The position numbers were made by a program, and so were the translations under genes. The notes under the pieces are model-generated. The model saw only the letters and a list, made by a program, of their open reading frames with translations, had not been told where the DNA came from and ran no database searches. A DNA stretch of 64,000 nucleotides from JALORV01 sp963724365 (GTDB taxonomy: Bacteria > Pseudomonadota > Gammaproteobacteria > Burkholderiales > Burkholderiaceae_F), in assembly GCA_963724365.1 (NCBI GenBank), contig CAVRUR010000013.1, positions 372,001 to 436,000 on the forward strand, in the 5' to 3' direction. Shown here piece by piece: positions 8,899 through 18,203 of this stretch (positions within the stretch are counted from its first letter, which is position 1; each line of letters begins with the position of its first letter).

Positions 8899-11307
8899 TC
8901 ATGCCGCCGGCTGCGAGGCCTTGTAGCGTTTCGCCATATTGGTCGCGCGGTCCGGCGCACTCTCGAAGTCCGCCACCACCTTGTCGACCGCGCGCTTGGT
9001 CAGCGGCACGCTCTCGAGCGGTTCGATGTACTTGCGCGCGAGGTAGGACTTCAGCATGTCCGACGACAGCACGTGTGCCTTCTGGTCGTGCTCGCCGGCA
9101 AACAGGAACAACGTCCGCAATGGGCTCATCCAGCGCAGCTTGACGCGCACGAATTCCATGCCGTTCCACATCTTGAACCAGTTGCCGCGCTGCCAGCGAC
9201 CGATTTCCTCCTGCACCCGGGCGTCCTCGACCGGATCGAGTCGGGCGATATCCGTCAGCGGATCGGGCATCTGGATGTCGGCGTGGTGTTCCTGTGCCGC
9301 ACGCATGATCAATCCGGTCGATACGCGAATGCCGCCCGGCACGGTGGTCACGGGGAAGATGCCTGACAGCTGCATGCCGTCGATCTTGGCGCGCAGTTCC
9401 GACGTGAGCAGGCTCGACTTGATATACGTCGCCTGGTCGACCGGCTTGACCGCCATCGCGTGCGATTCCATCAGTGAGGTGAAGAACTGGTCACGGTCGC
9501 GCTCGGACTGGTTGACCAGCGACAGTCCGTCGCGCAGCACCCGCACCATGCCGGGAATCATCTTGACCAGCTTGTTGCGGTCTTCGGTGCTGGCCTTGGG
9601 CTGTACCGACCAGACCAGCTCGTGGATCACGTCTCGGAACGACTTGGCGAAGCCAGGCTGCGTCTCACCGCGAACCGTCGCGGCCACCAGCACCTTGACC
9701 CAGGGTCCCAGCAGGAACTCCTTGATGTACGGCTCGAGGTCGACGCGCTCGAATGCGCGCCGCACCTGGATCGTCGTGTTGATCGTGAGGATCTCGTGCT
9801 TCTCGGCCGCCTCGAGTGCTTTCTTGGCGCGCGAGACCGGGTCAGCGTCTCCGGGATCGATTTCCGAGACGAAGCGGTCGAACTCGGTATAGACCTTCTC
9901 GAAAACGGAAAGATCAGTCTCGAACTTCTTCAGGATCTCGCCGATGACGCGTTCGACTTCCTTCAGGTACTTCTGGTTGTCGTCGCCGTAGGGCTCCCAG
10001 CCCGCCGACGTCCCTGCGATTCGGTCGATCAGCTTGCGCGCAGGGTGTGCGCTCGAGGCGAAGAACGCCGCGTCCATCAAGGCGGCCTTCAGCACCGGGA
10101 ACTGCAGGCGCGACAGGCGCGCCTTGATCTCCGCCGGCACCTGCTTGTCCTGCATGACATGGTCGAACAGCATGCCGACCAGTTCGATCGTCAGCTTGTC
10201 GACGGTGCGGGTCGACTTCGACGTCAGCTCTTCGCGCATCGAAGTGATCGACTGCATCGGCGGCATCATCGCGAAGTCGCCGGTCTCGACGAACTGCTCG
10301 ACGCCGTCGCGCTGCATCTCGCCGAGCGATTGCAGCAGCTCCGGTGATGCCGGACCCAGCGCGGGCAGTGGCGGCAGCCGCGAACCGCGCGCGTTCGACT
10401 GCAGACGCGTCAGCAGTCCACCCAGCAGCTGTGTCGGCTCATCGGGCGCCACTTGCGCGCGCGTTGGACCACCTTCGGCGGCCGCAACGGAACCCGGGCG
10501 TCCCTGTCGTCCTGTACCCGAATGTCCAGGTGCCTGCGCAGTACCGCTCCACTCGCCAGGCTTTCCGTCACCCGAAACACCCGGCGGCTGCCACCCCCCG
10601 GTCGTGCCCTTCGGCACCGCGAGGCTGCGCCGGATCGATCGCACGTCGACGCCATGGTTGGCGAAGTGTTCGAGCAACTGCCGCACGATCTGGCCGAGTT
10701 CCTCGCCCAGCGGCTTCTCAAAGCGCGTGAGCAGGAACTCCCACGCCTCCTTGTGCAGCTCGCAGTCTTCGGCTGCACGGAGCAACGCGCGTACGTAGAC
10801 ATTCGGCCCGAGCGGGTTCTCTGAATTGCGTACCGCACTGCGGCCAAGCACGAAGGCGACGACGAGATTCAGGTCGCGCAGCGCCAGGTCCGCAAATCCG
10901 GCGACCTTGCTGGCGTGCCGCTCGACCACGGTGTTGCTTTCGACCGAGATCGAGTCGACCAGCGACAGGGTCTCGGCGTCGAGCGAGCCCGGCGGCGGTT
11001 GCACCCGGCCCACCGTGATTTCGTGGAAGGTCTGGTCCTGGGCCTGCTTCAGGTGCTCGACGAACGAGCGGTGCAGGTCATCCGACTTGGACACAAGCAG
11101 GCGTTGCACCAGCGGCGAGCTGACATCGAAGTCCCAGGTGCCGGTCAGTTCTTCCTGGATGGCCTTGGTGATGTCCGGGAACGCAGTGGCGATCAGTTCG
11201 TTGGAGATCGCCATCGCCGACTTCATCAGCGCCGACGCCTGCGCAGCCGTGACGTACGGCAAATCGCCGGCAGGGCGGGGGGCGTCGGTGTTGGGGGTGA
11301 ACTCCAT
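8899..11307 (-). CDS. DUF1631 family protein (first copy)
   Basis: An 802-residue soluble, mostly helical protein of the DUF1631 family, sometimes mislabelled thymidine phosphorylase. The core has KLTIELVGMLFDHVMQ, LSRLQFPVLKAAL and ARKLIDRIAGTSAGW. A low-complexity Gly/Pro linker lies near residues 235-290. The C-terminal block of about 110 residues has RVKLRWMSPLRTLFLF. No enzyme motif is recognisable. It is intact, unlike the paralogue upstream, and is followed closely by the GspE-like gene, suggesting one operon. A strong sigma-70-type promoter lies 50-80 bp upstream. Function unknown; a role as effector or adaptor for the ATPase is only inference from position. Confidence 0.88.
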   Translation of the reverse strand: MEFTPNTDAPRPAGDLPYVTAAQASALMKSAMAISNELIATAFPDITKAIQEELTGTWDFDVSSPLVQRLLVSKSDDLHRSFVEHLKQAQDQTFHEITVGRVQPPPGSLDAETLSLVDSISVESNTVVERHASKVAGFADLALRDLNLVVAFVLGRSAVRNSENPLGPNVYVRALLRAAEDCELHKEAWEFLLTRFEKPLGEELGQIVRQLLEHFANHGVDVRSIRRSLAVPKGTTGGWQPPGVSGDGKPGEWSGTAQAPGHSGTGRQGRPGSVAAAEGGPTRAQVAPDEPTQLLGGLLTRLQSNARGSRLPPLPALGPASPELLQSLGEMQRDGVEQFVETGDFAMMPPMQSITSMREELTSKSTRTVDKLTIELVGMLFDHVMQDKQVPAEIKARLSRLQFPVLKAALMDAAFFASSAHPARKLIDRIAGTSAGWEPYGDDNQKYLKEVERVIGEILKKFETDLSVFEKVYTEFDRFVSEIDPGDADPVSRAKKALEAAEKHEILTINTTIQVRRAFERVDLEPYIKEFLLGPWVKVLVAATVRGETQPGFAKSFRDVIHELVWSVQPKASTEDRNKLVKMIPGMVRVLRDGLSLVNQSERDRDQFFTSLMESHAMAVKPVDQATYIKSSLLTSELRAKIDGMQLSGIFPVTTVPGGIRVSTGLIMRAAQEHHADIQMPDPLTDIARLDPVEDARVQEEIGRWQRGNWFKMWNGMEFVRVKLRWMSPLRTLFLFAGEHDQKAHVLSSDMLKSYLARKYIEPLESVPLTKRAVDKVVADFESAPDRATNMAKRYKASQPAA

Positions 11308-11355
11308 CGATGCTCGTACAGCGGCCTGGCCGTGCGGCCCTTAGGACAGGCTCCG

Positions 11356-11384
11356 ACTCTATCCGGGTCGGGGCCCGCTGTCAA
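11356..11384 (-). promoter_or_regulatory. sigma-70 promoter for DUF1631-gspE
   Basis: On the minus strand TTGACA (complement of 11379-11384) is followed after exactly 17 bp by TAGAGT (complement of 11356-11361). The predicted start point is about 40 nt before the DUF1631 ATG at 11307. The promoter lies just past the probable end of the methyltransferase gene, so the DUF1631-ATPase pair can be transcribed independently. Confidence 0.75.
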
Positions 11385-11413
11385 GTTACATATGGGCGCG
11401 AGCAACCGGTCAA

Positions 11414-12200
11414 TTATGCGTGTTGCATCAGACACGTAGACGATCTCCGGCAGATCATTCGCTTGCATCAGGTCCGCCAGCCAGCGCCGGAAGGGCAGAC
11501 GCCAGGCGACTTCCAGGTCACCCGCGCGCGGTGCCACGTCAGCAACAGACTCATCGATGCGGGGACCGGTCAATGCGAAGACGATACGGTTGCCCTCGTC
11601 GACCGCCGGAAGCGCAAGCACACGGTCGTCGAACGCTGTGCAGATCGGCGCTGAAGCTTGGATCGAACCGGCTGCCGAACAGGTTGAAGCAAGCCACCCC
11701 GGGACGACGCAGCGCGCGGCGGCACGTACGGTAGAAGTCGACGTCGTCGTGGACCGGGCCGCGTGCCGCGGCGTCGTACAGGTCGACCTGCAGCCAGTCG
11801 GCCCGATCGGTGCGCCGCACTTCGCCAAGGTAATCGCGCGCATCCGCTTGCACGACTTCGAGCCGGTCGTCATCGGGCGGCAAGGCGAACCACTGTCGTG
11901 CGGTGTCGATGACATCGGCGCTCAGCTCCACCGCCGTCACATGCGCGCCCGGCAGGTGCCGGTAGCAGAACTTGGTCAGCGCCGCCGCCCCGAGACCGAG
12001 TTGAAGGATGCGCTGCGGTTCGGCGATGAAGCAGCGCCACCGCCATCATCTGCTTCTGGTAGTCGAGCTCGAGTTGCCAGGGGCGCGCAATGCGCATCCC
12101 GCCCTGGATCCATTCGGTGCCGAAATGCAGGTAGCGGACACCGTCCTCTTCGGACAGCGTGACCCGGGTGCGCGCGGTGCGACGCGGACGAGCGTCGCAC
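11414..12200 (-). CDS. spermidine-synthase-like methyltransferase, frame-disrupted
   Basis: The pieces form a SpeE-like SAM-binding protein. The N-terminal strand region (VTLSEEDGVRYLHFGTEW) lies in one frame. The Rossmann core (LGLGAAALTKFCYRHLPGA, then VTAVELSADVID and DARDYL) is in a second. The C-terminal part (FDDRVLALPAVDEG to QANDLPEIVY) is in a third. The shifts fall near 12030 and 11636, and both fit one extra base. A further shift near the start (GTG 12200) and one near the end (TAA at 11414 in the next frame) are likely, so both ends are provisional. Such stand-alone homologues often lack true aminopropyltransferase activity. It lies between two DUF1631 paralogues, about 2 nt after the first of them on this strand. 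Confidence 0.72.
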
Positions 12201-12201
12201 G

Positions 12202-14664
12202 TCAGGCGGGCTGAGCGGCGGGCGCTCCGAGGTCGCGCATCAGGTCGCCGACCACGCGCTCGAACAGCGGCGCACGTTCCGCGGTACGGATGCGTCCGGC
12301 GCGCACATAGCCGCGCAGCACCAGCGGCGCCAGCGAATGCGCCTTGCCGGTCTCGGCCGAGGTGAAGAGATAGAAGTTGCGGCGCGGGCTGATCCAGCGC
12401 AGTCGCACGCGCTCGACCTGTTGTCCGGTGTACAAGTCGAACCACGAGCCGCGCTCCCAGCCGTCGATCATCTCGTCGATATGTTCGTCCGAGAGCTGTC
12501 TCGACCGGGATCATTTCTTCCGGCGCGACCGTCGGCGGCGAGTCGAGGACGTTGACTTCGGCGTGATTGGCGGCCGCGGCGCTGCGCACCACCGAGGCCG
12601 AAATCGTCAAATGCTCGTCCTCGCCTTCGGTCGGCGGCGGCGGTTCGACGATCTTGACTTCGTCGAGTCGCCGCTTGATCATCCCGGCATCCACCGGTGG
12701 CGGTGCGCCATAGGCGACCTCGAGCGCCTTGACCGCCTGCGCGTGCGAGGCCATCAGCCGGGTGAAGAACTCCTGCGTCTGCGTCGACGTGTGCTCGATC
12801 AGCTGCAGCCCCTCGCGCAGCGTGTTGAGCACGGCCGGGATCGTCTTGACCAGTCGCTTGCGATCTTCCGGATTGATCTTCGGCTGCACGCTCCAGACCA
12901 GGTCGGGAACCATGTCGCGGAACTTCTTGGCGAAGCCCGGCTGCGTGCGCTCGCGCAGGGTCGCCGCGACCAGCACCTTGACCCAGGTCCCAAGCAGAAA
13001 TTCGCGCAGGTACGACTCGAGCTGGACGCCATCGAACGCGCGGCGAATGCCGATCGCGGCATTGATCGACATGACCTCGCGCGTTCTCGGCCTCTTCGAG
13101 CGCGCGCTTGGCGCGCGTGATCGGATCGTCGTCGCGCACGCGCTCTTCGTTCAGGTACTTCTCGAACTCCTCGAGCGCCTTCTCGAAGATCGTCGGACCT
13201 TCGTTGATCGCGACGACGACCGTATCGACCGCCTTGTTGACTTCGACCAGGTAGCGCTGGTTCTCTTCGCCTTCCGGCGATCCAGCCGATCGCCGTGCTG
13301 GCGATCCGGTCCATCAGGCGGCGTGCCGGCTGCAGCGGCGATACGAACAGATCCGAGTCCGACAGCGCCACCTTCATGATCGGAAACTGCAGGCGCGACA
13401 GCGCCGTCTTGATCTCGGCCGGCAGGTGCTTGTCCTGGTGGATGCGGTCGAACAGCATGCCGACCAGCTCGATGACGAGCTTGTCGATCTGCTTGGTGGC
13501 CCGTTCCGAGACATGGGCGCGCAGCTGCGCTTCGTCCCGCTCGCTGATTGCGGTGGCCGACGCCGATCCGCTGCGCGCGGCCACGGCGGCCAGCGCGTTG
13601 AGCCGCTGCACTTCGTTGATCGAGGCCAGCAAACCCGGATCGATCGCGGCAAACTGCACCGGCGTTCCCGGCGCCACCGGCACGGCCGACCCGGCGGGGA
13701 ACATGCCGGTATTGCCGAAACCCGCGGCCCCGGGTGCAACAGGGGGCGAAGGCAAGGCAAAGTCCGTGCGATCGAACAGCGGTTGCGTCGGGACGGAGGT
13801 GATGGGCACGACGGGCGTGCCGTGCACCGGGGCACCGCCCATCGGCACCTGCATGCGTTGATACAGCGCGCTGAGGAGCTGTTCTGCCGTCGCGCCGGTG
13901 ATGGCGCCGACGGCTCCACCGCCCTGCGACGGGCGACCGGCCGCGACGAAGGTGTTGCGGAAACCGGCCATCGTGTTCTTGAACGCGGTGGCCGCGGTAT
14001 TGCGCTCCTCGACTCCCTGGTCGCGCAATTGCCGGTTCAGTTCCGTGTACAGCTCGGTCAGCGGACGTCCGAGGGCGCCATCGAAGGCCTTTACGACGGT
14101 GAGGCGCTGGTCGCCCTTGAACCCGAGCTTGTCGACCGCCTCGCCGAGCGCGCGGCAGAAGCGGACCGGGTGAAACGGATTTTCGCGGTCGCTGAGCCCA
14201 TGCACGCCGAGCGCCGTGGCCAGGCGCTGCGTCAGCGGGCCGTATTGCTCCTCGGCCGCATTGCGGATGCGCGCCGCGAACCGGTCAAGCAGCATGTTCT
14301 CTTCCATCTGGTCGTAATCGACCAGGGACAGCGCGGCGGCCGGCGTCTTCTCGGCGCCTTCCTTGGCTTTCTTCTCGTCGCGGTCGGAGCGAAACAGATC
14401 GTCGACGGCGGCATCGATCTCACGCTCGACGGCCGAGAAAAACGTACTGGAGAACTCGCGTTGATCGACCAGCAGCCGCCGCACCGATTTTTTCAGCGTG
14501 CCCGACGCCTGGGCGTCCGCATCGATGACCTGGATCGCTTCGCGTGCTGCGGTGGGCAGCAGCGGATCGAGCGTGCTGCGCATCGAGGCGCGCAACGCCA
14601 CCAGCGCGCGCTGCGCGTTCGCGCGGTTCGCCTTGCCCGAACCTGCTGTACCTGTCGTGCTCAT
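12202..14664 (-). CDS. DUF1631 family protein (second copy), three frame breaks
   Basis: A paralogue of the downstream DUF1631 protein, about 819 residues once three breaks are repaired. The intact N-terminal segment runs to STAIGW. The frame then shifts near 13280, 13080 and 12495; each fits one extra base, and the three together restore the original frame at the stop. Shared blocks are KLVIELVGMLFDRIHQ, LSRLQFPIMKVAL, FLLGTWVKVLVAATL and the C-terminal RVRLRWISPRRNFYLF. A Pro/Gly/Val-rich linker lies near residues 255-340. Conservation continues across every break, so sequencing error is more likely than decay. The paralogue arrangement around a methyltransferase suggests a functional group; its activity is unknown. 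Confidence 0.8.
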
Positions 14665-14725
14665 TCCGACTCGTTATGCCTCCGGCGCACCGGGACGCAA
14701 GGGTAGCCGATCCCGGACACCGGAG

Positions 14726-15319
14726 TCAGCCCTCGCCGCCCGACCGGCCGGGCACGGGGCCCGGCACCAGCCCACCGCGCGGCGCGCGCCACCATGCTGC
14801 CCACAGGGCGAGCTTCTGCTCGAGGCTGCGGCCAGCATGCGCGGGACTGGTGGAAGGTAGCACCTGCACCGCGAAGCCCGCTTGCTCGAAAAGCGGCCGA
14901 AATCGGCCGGCTGCCGACCCATTGAAGGCAATGGCGTCCAGCCGCGGCGCCAGGCGATGCAGGCGCGCGAAGGCATTGAGACGGGCATGGCGGATCGCCG
15001 TGTCGGCGCTGCCCTCGCGCTCACAGGCGCCATACACGTCCCAGATGCCGACACCGTGAGACAGCACGCGACGGGGGCGCTCGTCGTACGGCAACTCGGC
15101 CAGCGGCTCGTCCAGCAGCCGTCCGAGAATGACCCAGAACTGATTGCGCGGATGTGCGTAGTACTGGCCCGCCGCCAGTGACACCGCCGACGGAAAACTG
15201 CCAAGGATCAGGCGTTCGACCCGGTCGTCGATGATCGGGGCAAAGCCGCGCAGCGCACCGGCGGACACCTCTGTGTCGGCACGCCGCTCGCGCACAGCAC
15301 CGCTACTGCGCTGCGACAT
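14726..15319 (-). CDS. DNA-deoxyinosine (hypoxanthine-DNA) glycosylase, UDG family 6
   Basis: A 197-residue member of the uracil-DNA glycosylase superfamily, HDG branch. Motifs are LILGSFPSAVSL, QYYAHPRNQFW, the LPYDERPRRVL region, GVGIWDV and PSTSPAH. The family removes hypoxanthine (deaminated adenine) from DNA in base excision repair. The ATG at 15319 overlaps the end of htpG by 17 bp; GTG 15295 is a non-overlapping alternative and the conserved part begins about residue 24. Coupling to htpG is therefore likely at the transcript level. The arginine/glycine-rich C-terminus after PSTSPAH is not part of the catalytic fold. Confidence 0.82.
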   Translation of the reverse strand: MSQRSSGAVRERRADTEVSAGALRGFAPIIDDRVERLILGSFPSAVSLAAGQYYAHPRNQFWVILGRLLDEPLAELPYDERPRRVLSHGVGIWDVYGACEREGSADTAIRHARLNAFARLHRLAPRLDAIAFNGSAAGRFRPLFEQAGFAVQVLPSTSPAHAGRSLEQKLALWAAWWRAPRGGLVPGPVPGRSGGEG

Positions 15320-17213
15320 CCAGCAGAAGTCGATTCATGCGCCGCACGAACACGGCGGGTTCCTCGAGCTGCCCCCCTTCGGACAGGAGCGCCTGCTCGA
15401 ACAGCAGGTTCGACCAGTCAGCGATGTCGCCCTGCACGGCCTTCAGGCGCGCGACCAGTACATGCCGCGGGTTCAGTTCGAGTATGGGTCGCGCGTCCGG
15501 CGCCTTCTGCCCGGCAGCCTTCAGCAAGCGCTGCAGGTGACCGCTGATGTCCTCGTCGTCGCTGACCAGGCATGACGCGGAGTCGGTCAGCCGAAAAGTG
15601 ACGCGCACGTCCTTCACGCGATCGCCGAGCGCCGCCCTGACCTTGCCGACCAGCTCCTTGTACTCATCGGCCGTTTGCTGCTGCTCGGCCTTTTCGCTTT
15701 CATCGGCGAGCGCACCGAGTTCGAGTCCGCCCTTGGCAACCGAGGCCAGTGCCTTCGATTCGAACTCGTGCAGGAACGACAGCATCCACTCGTCCACGCG
15801 GTCGGTCAGCAGCAGCACTTCAATGCCCTTCTTGCGGAAGACCTCCAGGTGCGGACTGCTGCGCGCCGCCTCGGGAGTGTCGGCGGTCACGTAGTAGATC
15901 CGGTCCTGGCCATCCTTCATGCGCGCGACATAGTCACGCAGCGAAACCGTCGGCTCCTCACCGCCCGGCGCAGTGGATGCGAAGCGCAGAAGCGCTGCGA
16001 TCCTATCGCGGTTGGTGGAATCTTCACCGAGGCCCTCCTTCAGGACCTGCCCGAACTCCTTCCAGAACGTCGCGTACTTTTCCTTTTGGTTCTCCGCCAG
16101 GTCCTCGAGCAGCGACAGCACGCGTTTGGTCGAGCCCTCGCGGATCGACTTGACGTCGCGGCTTTCCTGAAGGTTTTCGCGTGAGACGTTCAGCGGCAGG
16201 TCGCTACTGTCGATGACGCCGCGCACGAAGCGCAGGTACGGCGGCATCAGCTGCTCGGCATCGTCCATGATGAAGACGCGCTTTACGTACAGCTTGATGC
16301 CGTGGCGCTGGTTGCGGTCCCACAGGTCGAAGGGCGCGCGGGCCGGCAGGTAAAGCAGCTGCGTGTACTCGCTGCGGCCTTCGACGCGGCTGTGGGTCCA
16401 CGCCAGCGGCTCGCCGAAGTCGTGCGATACGTGCCGGTAGAACTCCTGATACTGCTCGTCGCTGATCTCGCTCTTCGCGCGCGTCCACAGTGCGCTGGCC
16501 TGGTTGACCGTTTCGTCCTCGTCGGCAACGACCATTTCGCCCTTGTCCTTGTCCCACTTCTCCCCGCGCATGAAAATCGGCGACGAGATGTGGTCCGAGT
16601 ACTTCGAAATTATCGCCTTCAGCGCGTGGCCGTTCAGCAGTTCATCCTCGCCGTCACGCAGATGCAGCGTCACCACCGTGCCGCTCTCCGAGCGTTCCGC
16701 GGACTCGATCGTGAACTCGCCGCCCCCGTCACTGGCCCACAGGACGGCTTCACCCGGAGCGGCGCCGGCGCGCCGGGTCAGCACGCTGACGCGATCGGCC
16801 ACGATGAAACTGGAGTAGAAACCGACGCCGAACTGGCCGATCAGCTGCGCATCCTTCTGCTGGTCACCGGTCAGCTGCGAGAAGAATTCACGCGTGCCCG
16901 ACTTTGCGATCGTCCCGAGATGGTCGATCGCCTCCTGGCGGCTCATGCCGATGCCGTTGTCGGAGATCGTGATCGTGCGCGCGGCCTTGTCGAACGCGAC
17001 GCGGATCGCCAGTTCGCCATGTCCTTCGAGCAGCCGGGGATGCGCGATCGCCTCGAAACGCAACTTGTCGAGCGCGTCGGACGCATTGCTGATCAGCTCG
17101 CGCAGGAAAATCTGCTTGTTGCTGTAGAGCGAATGGATCATCAGCTGCAGAAGCTGCTTGACCTCCGCCTGGAATCCGAGGGTCTGCTTCATCGCCGTAT
17201 CCGTTGCACCCAT
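15303..17213 (-). CDS. htpG: molecular chaperone HtpG (Hsp90)
   Basis: A 636-residue bacterial Hsp90. The GHKL ATPase motifs are ELISNASDALDK, DNGIGM, GTIAKSGT and GQFGVGFYSSF. The middle domain has RGVIDSSDLPLNVSREN and the C-terminal dimerisation region is present. It is an ATP-driven cytosolic chaperone for client folding under stress. ATG 17213 has GGGAGG 5 nt upstream and is preferred over the in-frame ATG 17192. A heat-shock-type promoter precedes it. The full length and motifs leave little doubt. Confidence 0.97.
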   Translation of the reverse strand: MGATDTAMKQTLGFQAEVKQLLQLMIHSLYSNKQIFLRELISNASDALDKLRFEAIAHPRLLEGHGELAIRVAFDKAARTITISDNGIGMSRQEAIDHLGTIAKSGTREFFSQLTGDQQKDAQLIGQFGVGFYSSFIVADRVSVLTRRAGAAPGEAVLWASDGGGEFTIESAERSESGTVVTLHLRDGEDELLNGHALKAIISKYSDHISSPIFMRGEKWDKDKGEMVVADEDETVNQASALWTRAKSEISDEQYQEFYRHVSHDFGEPLAWTHSRVEGRSEYTQLLYLPARAPFDLWDRNQRHGIKLYVKRVFIMDDAEQLMPPYLRFVRGVIDSSDLPLNVSRENLQESRDVKSIREGSTKRVLSLLEDLAENQKEKYATFWKEFGQVLKEGLGEDSTNRDRIAALLRFASTAPGGEEPTVSLRDYVARMKDGQDRIYYVTADTPEAARSSPHLEVFRKKGIEVLLLTDRVDEWMLSFLHEFESKALASVAKGGLELGALADESEKAEQQQTADEYKELVGKVRAALGDRVKDVRVTFRLTDSASCLVSDDEDISGHLQRLLKAAGQKAPDARPILELNPRHVLVARLKAVQGDIADWSNLLFEQALLSEGGQLEEPAVFVRRMNRLLLDVAAQ

Positions 17214-17264
17214 TCCTGCCTCCCTAGTTCATTAACAGCGTCCAGCCGTGCCACCGCCGGCGGG

Positions 17265-17293
17265 ACATTGGGTTCGAAAGCCGAATTATCAAG
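17265..17293 (-). promoter_or_regulatory. putative sigma-32 heat-shock promoter of htpG
   Basis: On the minus strand CTTGATA (complement of 17287-17293) is followed after 13 bp by ACCCAATGT (complement of 17265-17273). This resembles the RpoH consensus CTTGAAA - about 13-14 bp - CCCCATnT, with one mismatch in the shown -35 heptamer. It lies about 55-80 bp before the htpG ATG, where htpG genes usually carry RpoH promoters. Confidence 0.65.
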
Positions 17294-17408
17294 GACTCGC
17301 CCCTCCGGTCGCCGAGCCGACCTCGGCGAGATCGTTCCGCAGTATCGTCGCGGTCGGTGTCGCGATCCGGGATCCGTTTCGGGTGACACCACCGTCAGGG
17401 GACTATCG

Positions 17409-18203
17409 ATGCGTGAAAACGGGTTGCGCTCCTTGTGGGCCGAGGGCCGCGCCGCCATCAACGGCTGGCTCACGATTCCGAGCGGAGTATCGGCCGAGCT
17501 GATGGCCCACCAGGGTTGGGATTCGTTGACGATCGACATGCAGCACGGCCTGATCGACTACCCGGCCGCGGTCGCGATGCTGACTGCCATTTCGACGACG
17601 GACACGGTTCCGCTCGTACGAGTGCCCTGGCTCGAGCCGGGCATCCTGATGAAGTCCCTGGACGCCGGCGCCTACGGCGTCATCTGCCCAATGGTCAACA
17701 CGCGCGACGACGCCGCCCGCCTCGTGGCATACACCCGCTACGCGCCGCGTGGCAGCCGCAGCTTCGGGCCCATGCGCGCGCTGCTTTACGCCGGCGCCGA
17801 CTATCCGCAGCACGCCGATCACACCATCGTGCGCTTTGCGATGATCGAGACGGCGCAGGCCCTCGACAATCTCGATGCGATCCTCTCGGTCGAAGGACTC
17901 GATGCCATTTACGTCGGTCCGTCCGACCTGTCGCTGTCGCTGGGATGCAAGCCTGTGCTCGACGAGGTCGAAGCGCCGGTCGCCTCCGCGATCGACCATA
18001 TTCTCGCCCGGTCCCAGGCTCATGGCATCCTCGCCGGAATCCACAATGGCGATACAGCGGCGGCTCGCCAGCGCATCGAAAAGGGCTTCCGCTTCGTATC
18101 GATCGCATCCGACGCGCATCTGATGACTTCGGCGGCCCAGGACACGCTTGCACGAGTGCGCCGGGAGGTTTCCGGCGAGCAGCACCGCGGAGCCACGCGT
18201 TGA
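17409..18203 (+). CDS. HpcH/HpaI family aldolase
   Basis: A 264-residue class II pyruvate aldolase of the HpcH/HpaI (2,4-dihydroxyhept-2-enedioate aldolase) family. Characteristic segments are NGWLTIPSGVSAELMA, WDSLTIDMQHGLIDY, VRVPWLEPGILMKSLDAGA and FAMIETAQALDNLDAI, with metal and oxaloacetate-type ligands (Glu in MIETAQ, Asp in VGPSDLS). It cleaves or forms 4-hydroxy-2-oxo acids; the natural substrate cannot be set from sequence. No other homoprotocatechuate pathway gene is near. The stop overlaps the start of the PhzF-like gene, so the two are translationally coupled. Confidence 0.88.
   Translation: MRENGLRSLWAEGRAAINGWLTIPSGVSAELMAHQGWDSLTIDMQHGLIDYPAAVAMLTAISTTDTVPLVRVPWLEPGILMKSLDAGAYGVICPMVNTRDDAARLVAYTRYAPRGSRSFGPMRALLYAGADYPQHADHTIVRFAMIETAQALDNLDAILSVEGLDAIYVGPSDLSLSLGCKPVLDEVEAPVASAIDHILARSQAHGILAGIHNGDTAAARQRIEKGFRFVSIASDAHLMTSAAQDTLARVRREVSGEQHRGATR

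Noticed and set aside
11414..14664. True pseudogenes in the DUF1631/methyltransferase region
   Set aside because: Protein similarity is continuous across each break and the breaks share a one-extra-base pattern, so error is a simpler cause than decay.
13426..14706. 426-codon plus-strand open frame
   Set aside because: Antisense to the second DUF1631 gene; low-complexity Arg/Gln/Gly-rich product.
16302..17408. Upstream extension of the HpcH aldolase frame
   Set aside because: Antisense to htpG; the aldolase family begins at ATG 17409.
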